From Burkholderiales bacterium (GTDB lineage: Bacteria > Pseudomonadota > Gammaproteobacteria > Burkholderiales > Burkholderiaceae_C): a stretch of DNA of 35,269 bases. The stretch spans positions 1 through 35,269 of the forward strand of contig JAGWTU010000056.1 of NCBI GenBank assembly GCA_028868825.1, written 5' to 3'. The position numbers were made by a program, and so were the translations under genes. Below, piece after piece: positions 1 to 7,894 of the stretch (positions are counted from its first letter, which is position 1; each line of letters begins with the position of its first letter). The notes beneath the pieces were generated by a model. The model worked only from the letters and a program-made list of their open reading frames with translations, was not told where the DNA came from and did no database searches.

Positions 1-749
1 GCCGGCGACAGCCGCACCTGCGCGTTGCGGTAGCCCTGGCCGAGTTCGCCGAGGATGGCCGAGGCCGGCACGCGCAGGTTCTCGAAGCTCAGCACGCCAT
101 GGCCGCCGGGGAAGCAGGTGTCGAGCGTGTCCATATTGCGCTCGAGCCGAATGCCGGGTGCGGCCATGTCGGTGAGGAACATCGTCGCACCGACGCCGGG
201 CACCATCGCCATCACGATGCCGAGCTTCGCGCCATCGGCGCCGGTGATGAACCATTTGCGGCCGTTGATCAGATAGCCGTCACCGTCGGGCACGGCCGTC
301 GTCGCCAGCATGCCGGGGTCGGAACCGGCGCCGGGTGCCGGCTCGGTCATGCAGAAGCAGGAGCGGATCGCGCCCGCGGCCAGCGGCCGCAGCCATTGTT
401 CCTTCTGCGCCGGTGTCGCCACCGCTTCGAGCAGATGCATATTGCCTTCGTCGGGCGCGAAGACGTTCAGCGCGACCGGGCCGAGCACCGAATAGCCGGC
501 CTCCTCGAAGGCGATCGCGCGGCCGAGATGCGACAGGCCCATGCCGCCGTATTCGATTGCCGCATGCGGCGACAACAGGCCGGCGCGGCGCGCCAGGCCG
601 ACGAGTTGCTCGCGCAGAGATTCGTCGGGGCCATGGGCGCCGCAGCGCGGGTCGTTCTCGAGCGGGATGACGGCTTCGGCGACGAAATGCCGCACGCGCG
701 ATTGCAACTCGGCCAGTTCGGGACTCAGATCGAAATTCATGGTGATCAT
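1..749 (-). CDS. Acyl-CoA dehydrogenase, C-terminus outside window
   Basis: Flavin-dependent alpha,beta-dehydrogenation of an acyl-CoA thioester in the cytoplasm. About 249 N-terminal residues are present and the reading frame is open at the left edge, so the C-terminal helical domain is missing. The visible part has the helical N-terminal region and the flavin-proximal motif CFCMTEPAPGAGSD. It is followed by a middle beta domain with NGRKWFITGADGAK and the strand FENLRVPASAILGE, all typical of the family. The start is taken at 749 because that ATG overlaps the TGA of the upstream ThDP gene (ATGA), which suggests translational coupling. A second in-frame ATG lies at 740. It is last in a dctP-dctQM-ThDP enzyme-dehydrogenase run. 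The acyl substrate cannot be read from the sequence. Confidence 0.9.
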   Translation of the reverse strand, partial: MITMNFDLSPELAELQSRVRHFVAEAVIPLENDPRCGAHGPDESLREQLVGLARRAGLLSPHAAIEYGGMGLSHLGRAIAFEEAGYSVLGPVALNVFAPDEGNMHLLEAVATPAQKEQWLRPLAAGAIRSCFCMTEPAPGAGSDPGMLATTAVPDGDGYLINGRKWFITGADGAKLGIVMAMVPGVGATMFLTDMAAPGIRLERNMDTLDTCFPGGHGVLSFENLRVPASAILGELGQGYRNAQVRLSP

Positions 750-2497
750 GCGGTCGTGGCAGTGGATGACTGACGCCAGGCCTCTTCAGCCTCGTCCCAG
801 GCGCCCAGCGCCTGCAGATCGGGCACCCAGGCGAGGCCGGATTTGGCGTCCGACGAGGCCGACTCGGGCGTGACGAGCACGTCGAGCAGCGCCGGCCCGC
901 CGGCAGCGACGGCGGCGAGCGCGCGGGCGATCGCGGCGTCGAGGTCCTGCACGCGCTCGACGCGCTCGGCATGCAGGCCGAAGCCGCGCGCCATCGCCGC
1001 ATGGTCGGCGAACTGCAGCCGCGTACCGACGACCTTGCCATGCGTCTCCTGCTGGTCGCGCACCTCGATCGCCCAGCTGCCGTTGTTGGCGACGACGATC
1101 AGCACCGGCACGCGATGGCGCGCCGCGGTGTCGATCTCCATCGCGTTGAAGCCGAAGGCGCCGTCGCCCGTCGCGACGACCACCGTGCGGCCCGGGCAGG
1201 CGAGACCGGCGGCGACGCCGAAGGGCGTGCCGATGCCGATGCAGCCCAGCGAGCCGGGGTCGAGGTAGGTCGATGCGGGCAGGCCGACGCGGGCGAAGCT
1301 GAGGAAATCGCCGCCGTCGGCGATGACGACGGCGTCGCGCGGCAGCGCCTGGCGCAGCGCGGCGATGAGGCGGTTCGGGTGCATCAGGCCGTCGCTGCCG
1401 GGTGTCGCCTGGGCCATCGAGGTCAGCAGCTTGTCGGCACGTGCCTGGTGCTTGGCGCGCGTGCTGCTGGCCCAGGTGCGGTCGGTGGCAGGCTGGCGGC
1501 CTGCCGCGCGTTCGACGATCGCCTCGAGCGACGCCGCCACCGAGCCGTAGACCTCGGCCGCGCCGCGGCGGTTGTCGCGCAGTTCGCCGGCGACATCGCC
1601 GATGCGCAGGAAGCGCGCGGCGCCGAACACCGCCGGCGAGCCGTAGGCCAGTTGGAAATCGAGCCGGCGACCGACGGTGACGACGAGGTCGGCCTCGCCC
1701 ATCACGCTGCCGCGCATCGCCGCGACGACACTAGGATGCTCCTCGGGGACGAGGCCACGGCTCTCGCCGGTGTCGAGATAGAGCGCGCCGGTCGCATCGA
1801 GCAGGCGTTGCAGCTGCGGCCCCGCGCCCTTCGCACCGCGGCCGCTGATGACGAGCGGACGCTGGGCCGACCACAGCAGTTCGACGGCAGCTTCGATGGA
1901 GTCCGCATCGGGCCGCAATTGACGCTTCGCCTTCGGCCCCAGCAGCTCGGGCAATTGCACGGCCGGCGAGACGGCGGCGCGCAGCGTGTCGACCGGGAAA
2001 TCGAGGTAGGCCGGGCCGGGCTCTCCCGTCTCGCCGAGCGCGCGCGCCACCGCCTCGTCGAGTTCCTGGAGCACGAGGTCGGGCTCGCGCACGGTGCGGG
2101 CGTAGCGCGTCAGCGGCCGCACGAATTCGGTGTGGATCATGTCCTGCAGCGCGCCGCGGTTCTCCTGCGCCCGCGGCGGCGTGCCCGAGAGCACGAGAAC
2201 CGAAGCGCGCGCGACATGGGCGTTGGCGATGCCGGTCATCGCGTTCGTCACGCCGGGGCCGGCGGTGACGAGCGCGACGCCGAGTCCGCCGGTGAGTTCG
2301 GCATGGGCATGCGCCATGTAGACGGCGGCGCGCTCGTCGCGCACGTCGACGATGCGGATGCCCTCGGCATCGAGCCGCATCCAGATCGGCATGATGTGGC
2401 CGCCGCACAGCGCGAACACGCGGTCGACGCCGCGCGCCTTGAGGGTTCTCGCGACCAGCGCCGCGGCGGAGTTTTCGGAGACGTTGGGATTGCTCAT
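746..2497 (-). CDS. Thiamine-diphosphate-dependent enzyme (acetolactate synthase / 2-hydroxyacyl-CoA lyase-like)
   Basis: 583 residues with the three-domain layout of the ThDP decarboxylase/lyase family. The N-terminal Pyr domain carries the cofactor-activating Glu55 in RDERAAVYMAHAHAEL. A central domain follows, then a C-terminal PP domain with the metal/diphosphate motif starting GDG at 444-446 and ending NN at 471-472. Families with this layout include acetolactate synthase, oxalyl-CoA decarboxylase, benzaldehyde lyase and 2-hydroxyacyl-CoA lyase. I cannot separate these by eye. The neighbouring acyl-CoA synthetase and acyl-CoA dehydrogenase make a C-C cleaving lyase acting on a CoA thioester or 2-oxo/2-hydroxy acid more likely than branched-chain amino-acid synthesis, and no acetolactate synthase small subunit is nearby. 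The gene starts 6 bp after the TRAP permease stop and overlaps the next start by 4 bp. Confidence 0.88.
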   Translation of the reverse strand: MSNPNVSENSAAALVARTLKARGVDRVFALCGGHIMPIWMRLDAEGIRIVDVRDERAAVYMAHAHAELTGGLGVALVTAGPGVTNAMTGIANAHVARASVLVLSGTPPRAQENRGALQDMIHTEFVRPLTRYARTVREPDLVLQELDEAVARALGETGEPGPAYLDFPVDTLRAAVSPAVQLPELLGPKAKRQLRPDADSIEAAVELLWSAQRPLVISGRGAKGAGPQLQRLLDATGALYLDTGESRGLVPEEHPSVVAAMRGSVMGEADLVVTVGRRLDFQLAYGSPAVFGAARFLRIGDVAGELRDNRRGAAEVYGSVAASLEAIVERAAGRQPATDRTWASSTRAKHQARADKLLTSMAQATPGSDGLMHPNRLIAALRQALPRDAVVIADGGDFLSFARVGLPASTYLDPGSLGCIGIGTPFGVAAGLACPGRTVVVATGDGAFGFNAMEIDTAARHRVPVLIVVANNGSWAIEVRDQQETHGKVVGTRLQFADHAAMARGFGLHAERVERVQDLDAAIARALAAVAAGGPALLDVLVTPESASSDAKSGLAWVPDLQALGAWDEAEEAWRQSSTATTA

Positions 2498-2503
2498 GAT
2501 GGT

Positions 2504-4390
2504 TCAGAGGAAGCCGGTTGAAATCCAGGGCACGGCGGCGACGAGCGCCAGGCCGACGAGCAGCGCCAGCACGTAGCCCAGCATCGGCTTCATGCCGTCC
2601 TTGGGGTCGACGCGGGCGATCGCGCAGGCGGCGTAGTAGCCGACGCCGAACGGCGGTGCGAACAGGCCCAGGCCCATCGCCAGCACGACGACCATCGCGT
2701 AATGGACCTCGTTGACGCCGACCTGGCGTGCGATCGGGAACAGCAGCGGGCCGAAGAGGACGATCGCCGGGATGCCTTCGAGCACGCTGCCGAGCACGAC
2801 GAAGGCGAGGATCGAGACGAGCAGGAAGCCGCCGGTGCCGCCGGGCAGGTTCGTCATCAGCTGCGCGAGGCTGTTCGAGAAACCGGATTGCGTCAGCGCC
2901 CAGGCCATGCCGGTGGCGGTGCCGATGATCAGCAGGATCGCGCCCGACAGCGCGGCGGTCTCGACCAGCATCGGCCCCAGCCGCGACCAGCGGCCGCAGC
3001 GGTAGATCAGCGCGCCGACGAGCAGCGCGTAGACGATGCCCAGCGTCGAGACCTCGGTGGCCGTGGCAACGCCATGGACGACGGCGGCGCGGATGACGAA
3101 GGGCAGCGCAACGGCCGGCAGCGCGGCGAGCAGCGCACGGCCCACCTCGGCCCAGCGCGCGCGCCGGACCTGAGACAGGTCGTCGCGCCGGTAGCGCCAG
3201 CCAATCATCGCGCACAGCGCCGCGCCCATCACGACGCCGGGCAGCATGCCGCCGGTGAACAGCGCCGCGATCGACACGCCGGTGACCGAGCCGATCGTGA
3301 TCAGCACGAGGCTGGGCGGTATCGTCTCGGTCTGCGCGCCGCTGGCGGCGAGCAGGGCCACGAGGTCGCCCGGTTTGGCGCCGCGCTTTTGCATCTCGGG
3401 GAACAGCACCGGCGCCACCGCCGCCATGTCGGCGACCTTCGAGCCGCTGATGCCGGAGACGAGGTACATCGCGCCGAGCAGCGCGTATTGCAGCCCGCCG
3501 CGCACATGGCCGAGCAGCGACGCGAGCAGCGCGACCATCGCGCGCGCCATGCCCGTCATCTCCATCAGCAGTCCGAGGAAGACGAACAGCGGCACCGCCA
3601 GCAGCACGACATGCGACATGCCCTCGTCGAGCCGACCGATGATGACGTCGACGGGGATGCTCGTCGTCAGCGTCAGGAAGCCCAGCGTCGCGAGGCCGAA
3701 GCAGACGGCGATCGGCACGCCGGCAAGCACCGTCACCGCGGTGACGCCGACGAAGAAGATCAGCAGGTTCAGCTTGCCGAGGTCGGCGAGCAGCGGCTGC
3801 AGTGCGTACAAGCCGCCGCAGATCGCCGCCACCGCGACGAGCGCGCCGGCGGCCTGGCCCCAGGTCGCCGTCCTGGCCATGCGCAGCATCGACATCAGCG
3901 CCATCAGCGCCAGCCCGACCGGCAGCGCGGCGACGCGCCAGCCGGCCGAGATGTCCAGCGCCGGCGTCGTCACCGCCGACTCCTCGACCGCATGGGCATA
4001 GGCCGGCCAGAGGTCGAGCAGCAGGAAGGCGAGCGCCGCGGCGACGGCCAGCATTTCCAGCCAGGCGCGCCCCTGCGGGCCGGCGCGCGACACCAGCATC
4101 GTCATGCGCATGTGTTCGCCGCGCCGGAACGCGACGGCGGCGCCCAGCGTCGCCAGCCAGAGGAAGAGGATGCCGGCGAGTTCGTCGGACCAGACCAGCG
4201 GCGCGTCGAGGAAGTAGCGCGCGACGACGCCGGCGAACAGGATGCCGATCTCGGCGACGATGAGCACCGCGGCCACGGCCTCGACGGCGCCGCCGATCCA
4301 GCGGTCGAGCGCCGCGGCGCCGGCGCGCCAGGCGGAGGGCGCAGCAGCCGTGCCGACGGCCAGGGGTTCGGATGTCATGACGGCGCTCAT
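2504..4390 (-). CDS. TRAP transporter fused permease (DctQ-DctM)
   Basis: Inner-membrane component of a tripartite ATP-independent periplasmic transporter. About 628 residues. The first ~190 form a four-helix small-subunit (DctQ-like) region with GVVARYFLDAPLVWSDELAG, a hallmark of that subunit. The remainder is a DctM-like large subunit with many hydrophobic helices and motifs such as GISGSKVADMAAV and GLGLFAPPFGVGYYAAC. Fusion of the two subunits is a known arrangement. The same frame stays open far upstream through dctP, but only as a mirror translation. The ATG at 4390, 8 bp after the dctP stop, fits the start of the DctQ region, with an alternative ATG four codons later. It works with the adjacent binding protein; the substrate is probably a carboxylate. 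Confidence 0.93.
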   Translation of the reverse strand: MSAVMTSEPLAVGTAAAPSAWRAGAAALDRWIGGAVEAVAAVLIVAEIGILFAGVVARYFLDAPLVWSDELAGILFLWLATLGAAVAFRRGEHMRMTMLVSRAGPQGRAWLEMLAVAAALAFLLLDLWPAYAHAVEESAVTTPALDISAGWRVAALPVGLALMALMSMLRMARTATWGQAAGALVAVAAICGGLYALQPLLADLGKLNLLIFFVGVTAVTVLAGVPIAVCFGLATLGFLTLTTSIPVDVIIGRLDEGMSHVVLLAVPLFVFLGLLMEMTGMARAMVALLASLLGHVRGGLQYALLGAMYLVSGISGSKVADMAAVAPVLFPEMQKRGAKPGDLVALLAASGAQTETIPPSLVLITIGSVTGVSIAALFTGGMLPGVVMGAALCAMIGWRYRRDDLSQVRRARWAEVGRALLAALPAVALPFVIRAAVVHGVATATEVSTLGIVYALLVGALIYRCGRWSRLGPMLVETAALSGAILLIIGTATGMAWALTQSGFSNSLAQLMTNLPGGTGGFLLVSILAFVVLGSVLEGIPAIVLFGPLLFPIARQVGVNEVHYAMVVVLAMGLGLFAPPFGVGYYAACAIARVDPKDGMKPMLGYVLALLVGLALVAAVPWISTGFL

Positions 4391-4398
4391 GGCCGTGC

Positions 4399-5409
4399 TC
4401 AGGCGATGTGCCCGGCGTACTGCTGCAGCAGCGACCAGAGCTCGTTGCCGAACTTCTCCTTGGCCTGCGTGTAGAAGCCGCCGGCGACGAGCGCGCGCTG
4501 GAACGCGGCGCTGTCGACGTTGTTGAACACCAGGCCCTTGGCCGTGAGCTGCTTCTGCAGATCGACATTGGCGCGCGCGATGTCGTCGCGCTGCTTGCGC
4601 GCGGCGGCGTTGACATGCTTGGCGATGATCTGCTGCAGGTCGGCCGGTATCGTCTTCCAGACCTTGCCGCCGGCGATGAACCAGAAGCCGTCCCAGGCGT
4701 GGTTCGTCAGCGAGCAGTATTTCTGCACCTCGAAGAACTTCGCCGACTCGATCAGCGCCAGCGGGTTCTCCTGGCCGTCGGCGACCTTCGTCTGCAGCGC
4801 CTGGTAGGCCTCGGACAGCGGCAGCGACACCGGCGCCGCGCCCAGCGTCTTGAACATGTTCACCCACAGCGGCACCAGCGGCACGCGGATCTTGAAGCCC
4901 TTGAGGTCCTCGGGCGTGCGGATCGGCTTGGTGCTCGTCGTGATCTGGCGGAAGCCGTTGTCCCAGACGGTGGCGAACGGCGCGAGGTTGGCCTTCTCGA
5001 TGGCGCTGCGGATATGGTCGCCGACGGCGCCGTCCATCGCCGCCCAGACCTTGTCGTAGCCGCTGAAGGCGAAGCCGACACCGGTGATCGAGGTCTGCGG
5101 GATCAGCGTCGACAGCACGGTGCCGGGGAAGGTCGCCAGCTCGAGCGCGCCGGAGCGGATCTGCGACATCATGTCCGAGTCGCTGCCGAGCTGGTTGTTC
5201 GGGAACAGCTCGATCGCCACCCGCCCCTGCGTCTCGGCGACGATCGCGGCGATCGCCTCCTTCAGCCGCACGTTGACCGAATGCGTCACCGGCAGGTCGT
5301 TGCCGAGCTTGAGCTTGAACGCCGCCGGTGCGGCGTAGGACCCGGTGGGCAGCGCGGCGGCGCCGAGGAGGGCGCCGGTGCCGAGGAAATGTCTGCGGGT
5401 GATGTTCAT
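4399..5409 (-). CDS. dctP: TRAP transporter solute-binding protein DctP
   Basis: 336-residue periplasmic binding protein. The N-terminus has a twin-arginine export signal (TRRHFLGTGALLGAAAL) ending near the SYAAPA site. The mature part starts KLKLGNDLPVTHSVNVRLKEA and contains the DctP-family segment FKIRVPLVPLWVNMFKTLGA, which includes the arginine that usually pairs with a substrate carboxylate. Length matches the family (320-340). The gene leads the minus-strand run dctP-dctQM-ThDP enzyme-dehydrogenase and is divergent from the acyl-CoA synthetase. The shared 216-bp spacer carries two GntR-like operators, so transport and CoA activation are probably co-regulated. Confidence 0.95.
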   Translation of the reverse strand: MNITRRHFLGTGALLGAAALPTGSYAAPAAFKLKLGNDLPVTHSVNVRLKEAIAAIVAETQGRVAIELFPNNQLGSDSDMMSQIRSGALELATFPGTVLSTLIPQTSITGVGFAFSGYDKVWAAMDGAVGDHIRSAIEKANLAPFATVWDNGFRQITTSTKPIRTPEDLKGFKIRVPLVPLWVNMFKTLGAAPVSLPLSEAYQALQTKVADGQENPLALIESAKFFEVQKYCSLTNHAWDGFWFIAGGKVWKTIPADLQQIIAKHVNAAARKQRDDIARANVDLQKQLTAKGLVFNNVDSAAFQRALVAGGFYTQAKEKFGNELWSLLQQYAGHIA

Positions 5410-5484
5410 CGTCGTCTCCTTGGGGTGGTCCGCCCACCGGCTCCGCGCGGTCCGGGAGTGGGGCGGGGGTGATTCGGTGACGGC

Positions 5485-5505
5485 ATCGTATTCTGAATTC
5501 GGAGT
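5485..5505 (-). promoter_or_regulatory. Imperfect GntR-type operator with possible dctP -10
   Basis: ATTCTGAATTCGGAGT at 5490-5505 matches 14 of 16 bases of the perfect palindrome at 5533-5548, and the two centres are 43 bp apart. Read on the minus strand, TACGAT at 5490-5485 is a 4/6 match to a -10 box and touches the operator. No good -35 is visible for dctP. Confidence 0.5.
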
Positions 5506-5515
5506 TCCGGAATCA

Positions 5516-5525
5516 GGGAATTCCC
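5516..5525. repeat. Perfect palindrome GGGAATTCCC
   Basis: Ten-base palindrome lying between the two ACTCTGAATTCAGAGT-like operators. The same ten bases recur at 8875-8884 upstream of the outer-membrane protein gene. It may be a further protein-binding site; the function is unknown. Confidence 0.35.
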
Positions 5526-5527
5526 GA

Positions 5528-5556
5528 ATGGCACTCTGAATTCAGAGTTCTAATAT
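5528..5556 (+). promoter_or_regulatory. Promoter of acyl-CoA synthetase gene with operator in the spacer
   Basis: The -10 TAATAT lies at 5551-5556 (5/6 to consensus). ATGGCA at 5528-5533 is a 4/6 match to a -35, with a 17-base spacer. The spacer is almost filled by a perfect 16-bp palindrome, ACTCTGAATTCAGAGT, at 5533-5548. That is the usual geometry for repression by steric block of RNA polymerase. The likely repressor is one of the two GntR/FCD proteins encoded in this window. Confidence 0.6.
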
Positions 5557-5579
5557 CGACGCCTCGAACCTCACGCCCA

Positions 5580-5600
5580 GGCCCGCAGCCGCTGCGGGCC
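5580..5600 (+). promoter_or_regulatory. Stable hairpin in leader of acyl-CoA synthetase mRNA
   Basis: A perfect 9-bp stem (GGCCCGCAG / CTGCGGGCC) with a 3-base CCG loop. It ends 13 bases before the GGAGA ribosome-binding site at 5614-5618 and 25 bases before the ATG at 5626. It has no U-tract, so it is unlikely to be an intrinsic terminator. It could stabilise the mRNA or affect initiation. Confidence 0.5.
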
Positions 5601-5625
5601 GACGACCCCGCCTGGAGAACCGCCG

Positions 5626-7203
5626 ATGAACCACCTGCTCACCGTCGCCGACGCCGTCGCCACCCATGCCCGGCTGACGCCGCACAAGCTCGGTGCCCGC
5701 GACACGCGGCGCGCCCTCACCTACGCCCAGTGGCACGAACGCGCCAGCCGCCTGGCACAGGCGCTGCTGGCCCAGGGGCTGGCGCCGGGCGACCGCGTCG
5801 CGCTGCTGGCCTACAACTGCGTCGAGTGGCTCGAGATGTACGCGGCGCTGGCGCGCGCCGGACTCGTCGCGGTGCCGATCAACTTCCGCCTCACGGCACC
5901 CGAGATCGCCTACATCGCCGGCCACAGCGAGGCGCGCGCCTTCATCGTCCAGCACGAGCTGATCGACCGCGTCGAGCCGATCCGCGCCGAACTGCCGGCG
6001 ATGGCCGAGACCGGCTGGATCCATTTCGGCGACGGCGCCGCGCCCGCCGGCTGGCAGGCCTACGAGACGCTGATGGCCGCCGCCGGCGCCGAGCCGCCCG
6101 ACGTGCACGTGCGCCCGGCCGACCCCTGCGCGCTGATGTACACCTCGGGCACGACCGGCCGCCCCAAGGGCGCCGTGCGCAGCCACGAGGGCAACACGCT
6201 GATCGCGCTGGCGACGGCGCTGGAGATGGGCTTCACGCGCGACGACACGGCCCTGCTCGTGATGCCGATGTGCCACGCCAATTCGCTCTACTTCAGCCAC
6301 ACCTTCGTGCACCTGGGCGCAACCTGCATCGTCGACGACCGCAAGAGCTTCGACCCCGAGGCGCTGCTGGCGACGCTGGCGCGCGAGCGCGTCACCTTCA
6401 CCTCGCTCGTGCCGACGCACTACATCATGATGCTGGGACTGCCGGCCGCGGTGAAGGCGCTGTACGACGTCTCGGCGGTCGAGAAGCTGATGATCTCGTC
6501 GGCGCCGGCGCGCAAGGAAACGAAGCTCGCGATCCTCGAGCATTTCCGCAACGGCAAGCTGTATGAACTCTATGGCTCCACCGAGGCCGGCTGGGTCACG
6601 CTGCTGCGCCCCGAGGAGCAGATCGACAAGCTCGGCTCGGTCGGCCGCGAATGGGCCGGCTCGGGCGCCATCCGCCTGCTCGACCCGCAGGGCCGCGAGG
6701 TGCCCGACGGCGAGGTCGGCGAGCTGCATTCGCGCACGCCCTATGTCTTCGATGGCTACTGGAAGAACCCCGAGAAGACGGCCGAGAGCTTCCGCGGCGA
6801 CTGGTGCTCGGTCGGCGACATGGCGCGGCGCGACGCCGACGGCTACATCACGCTCGTCGACCGCAAGAGCAACATGATCATCAGCGGCGGCGAGAACGTC
6901 TATCCGTCCGAGGTCGAGAGCATCCTCGGCGCGCATCCGAAGATCAAGGATGTCGCCATCGTCGGCGTGCCGCACGACAAATGGGGCGAGGCGGTGCAGG
7001 CCTTCGTCGTCGTGCACGCCGGGGTAAGGGCCGACGAGGCGGCCGCTGCCGAGATCCTCGAATGGTGCCGCAGCCGCATGGCCGGCTACAAGCGGCCGCA
7101 AAGCATCGTGTTCGTCGCCGACCCCGACATGCCGCGCACGGCCACCGGCAAGATCCTGCACCGCGTGCTGCGCGACCGCCTGCTCGCCCGGGCCGGAGCC
7201 TGA
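5626..7203 (+). CDS. Acyl-CoA synthetase (AMP-forming, class I adenylating enzyme)
   Basis: 525 residues, a normal length for a medium/short-chain acyl- or aryl-CoA ligase. It activates a carboxylic acid to an acyl-AMP and then to an acyl-CoA. The phosphate-binding loop YTSGTTGRPKGA is at 172-183 and the adenine motif YGSTE at 316-320. The hinge segment DGYITLVDRKSNMIISGGEN precedes the C-terminal domain, and the catalytic lysine is Lys509 in PRTATGKILHR. The GGAGA ribosome-binding site is 8 bases before the ATG. It is divergent from dctP and 4 bp upstream of a GntR gene, so it is probably co-transcribed with its regulator. Substrate class is not resolved; the neighbouring dehydrogenase and ThDP enzyme suggest it feeds a CoA-thioester degradation route. 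Confidence 0.94.
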   Translation: MNHLLTVADAVATHARLTPHKLGARDTRRALTYAQWHERASRLAQALLAQGLAPGDRVALLAYNCVEWLEMYAALARAGLVAVPINFRLTAPEIAYIAGHSEARAFIVQHELIDRVEPIRAELPAMAETGWIHFGDGAAPAGWQAYETLMAAAGAEPPDVHVRPADPCALMYTSGTTGRPKGAVRSHEGNTLIALATALEMGFTRDDTALLVMPMCHANSLYFSHTFVHLGATCIVDDRKSFDPEALLATLARERVTFTSLVPTHYIMMLGLPAAVKALYDVSAVEKLMISSAPARKETKLAILEHFRNGKLYELYGSTEAGWVTLLRPEEQIDKLGSVGREWAGSGAIRLLDPQGREVPDGEVGELHSRTPYVFDGYWKNPEKTAESFRGDWCSVGDMARRDADGYITLVDRKSNMIISGGENVYPSEVESILGAHPKIKDVAIVGVPHDKWGEAVQAFVVVHAGVRADEAAAAEILEWCRSRMAGYKRPQSIVFVADPDMPRTATGKILHRVLRDRLLARAGA

Positions 7204-7207
7204 GGCG

Positions 7208-7894
7208 GTGCGCGCGCTGGGAACGGCCCCCCACCTCGTCGAGCAGGTCTCGCAGGCGCTGCTCGACGAGATCACGAGCGGCGCGCTCGCACCCGGCGCG
7301 CGGCTGATCCAGGAGCAGATTGCGCAGGCGCTGGGCGTCTCGCGCCAGCCGGTGCAGCAGGCGCTGCTGCTGCTGCGCAACCAGGGCGTGCTGCGCGACG
7401 CACCGGGGCGCGGCCTCATCGTCGCGCCGCTGGACAGCGGCCATGTGCGCCATGTCTACGCGCTGCGCGCCGTGCTCGAGGGGCTGGCCGCGCGCGATGC
7501 CGCCAAGGCGCGCCACGAACGCGCACCGCGCCAGGGCGCGGCGCTTCTCGACGCCGGGCGGCGCGCCGTCGCCAGCGGCTCGCTGGCGCGCATGATCGCC
7601 GCCGACACGCGCTTCCACGAGTTCCTCTACGGCCTCTCGGGCAGCCCGCTGATCGGCCCTGCGCTGGCCACCCACCTGACCTACACGCAGCGCGCGATGG
7701 GCGAGGTGCTGGTCCAGGACACCGCGCAGCGCACCGCCGTCTGGGACCAGCATGCGCAGATGCTCGACGCGATCTGCGCCGGCGACGGCGACGGCGCCGA
7801 ACAGCTGGCGCGCGAGCATATCGAGGAAGCCTCGGCCCTGCTGTTGGCAGGACTCGAGGCCGGCATCAGAACACGTACACCGCCCGCAGGTTGA
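7208..7894 (+). CDS. GntR family regulator, FCD (FadR-type) subfamily, copy 1
   Basis: 228 residues starting at a GTG, 4 bp after the acyl-CoA synthetase stop. The N-terminal winged helix-turn-helix spans about 8-75 with the recognition segment VSRQPVQQAL at 44-53. The C-terminal FCD ligand domain holds the metal-site pattern Asp133, His137, His182 and His204, and usually binds an acidic metabolite or acyl-CoA-like effector. It closely resembles the second GntR protein at 15103-15780, with the same recognition segment and the same Asp/His pattern. Probable targets are the ACTCTGAATTCAGAGT-like sites at 5490-5548 and 14977-15034. The last 29 bases overlap convergently with the outer-membrane protein gene. 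Confidence 0.94.
   Translation: MRALGTAPHLVEQVSQALLDEITSGALAPGARLIQEQIAQALGVSRQPVQQALLLLRNQGVLRDAPGRGLIVAPLDSGHVRHVYALRAVLEGLAARDAAKARHERAPRQGAALLDAGRRAVASGSLARMIAADTRFHEFLYGLSGSPLIGPALATHLTYTQRAMGEVLVQDTAQRTAVWDQHAQMLDAICAGDGDGAEQLAREHIEEASALLLAGLEAGIRTRTPPAG

Noticed and set aside
2702..5472. Long plus-strand open frames opposite the TRAP transporter genes
   Set aside because: The composition is Arg/His/Gln/Ala-rich without motifs, and the opposite strand encodes recognisable TRAP proteins.
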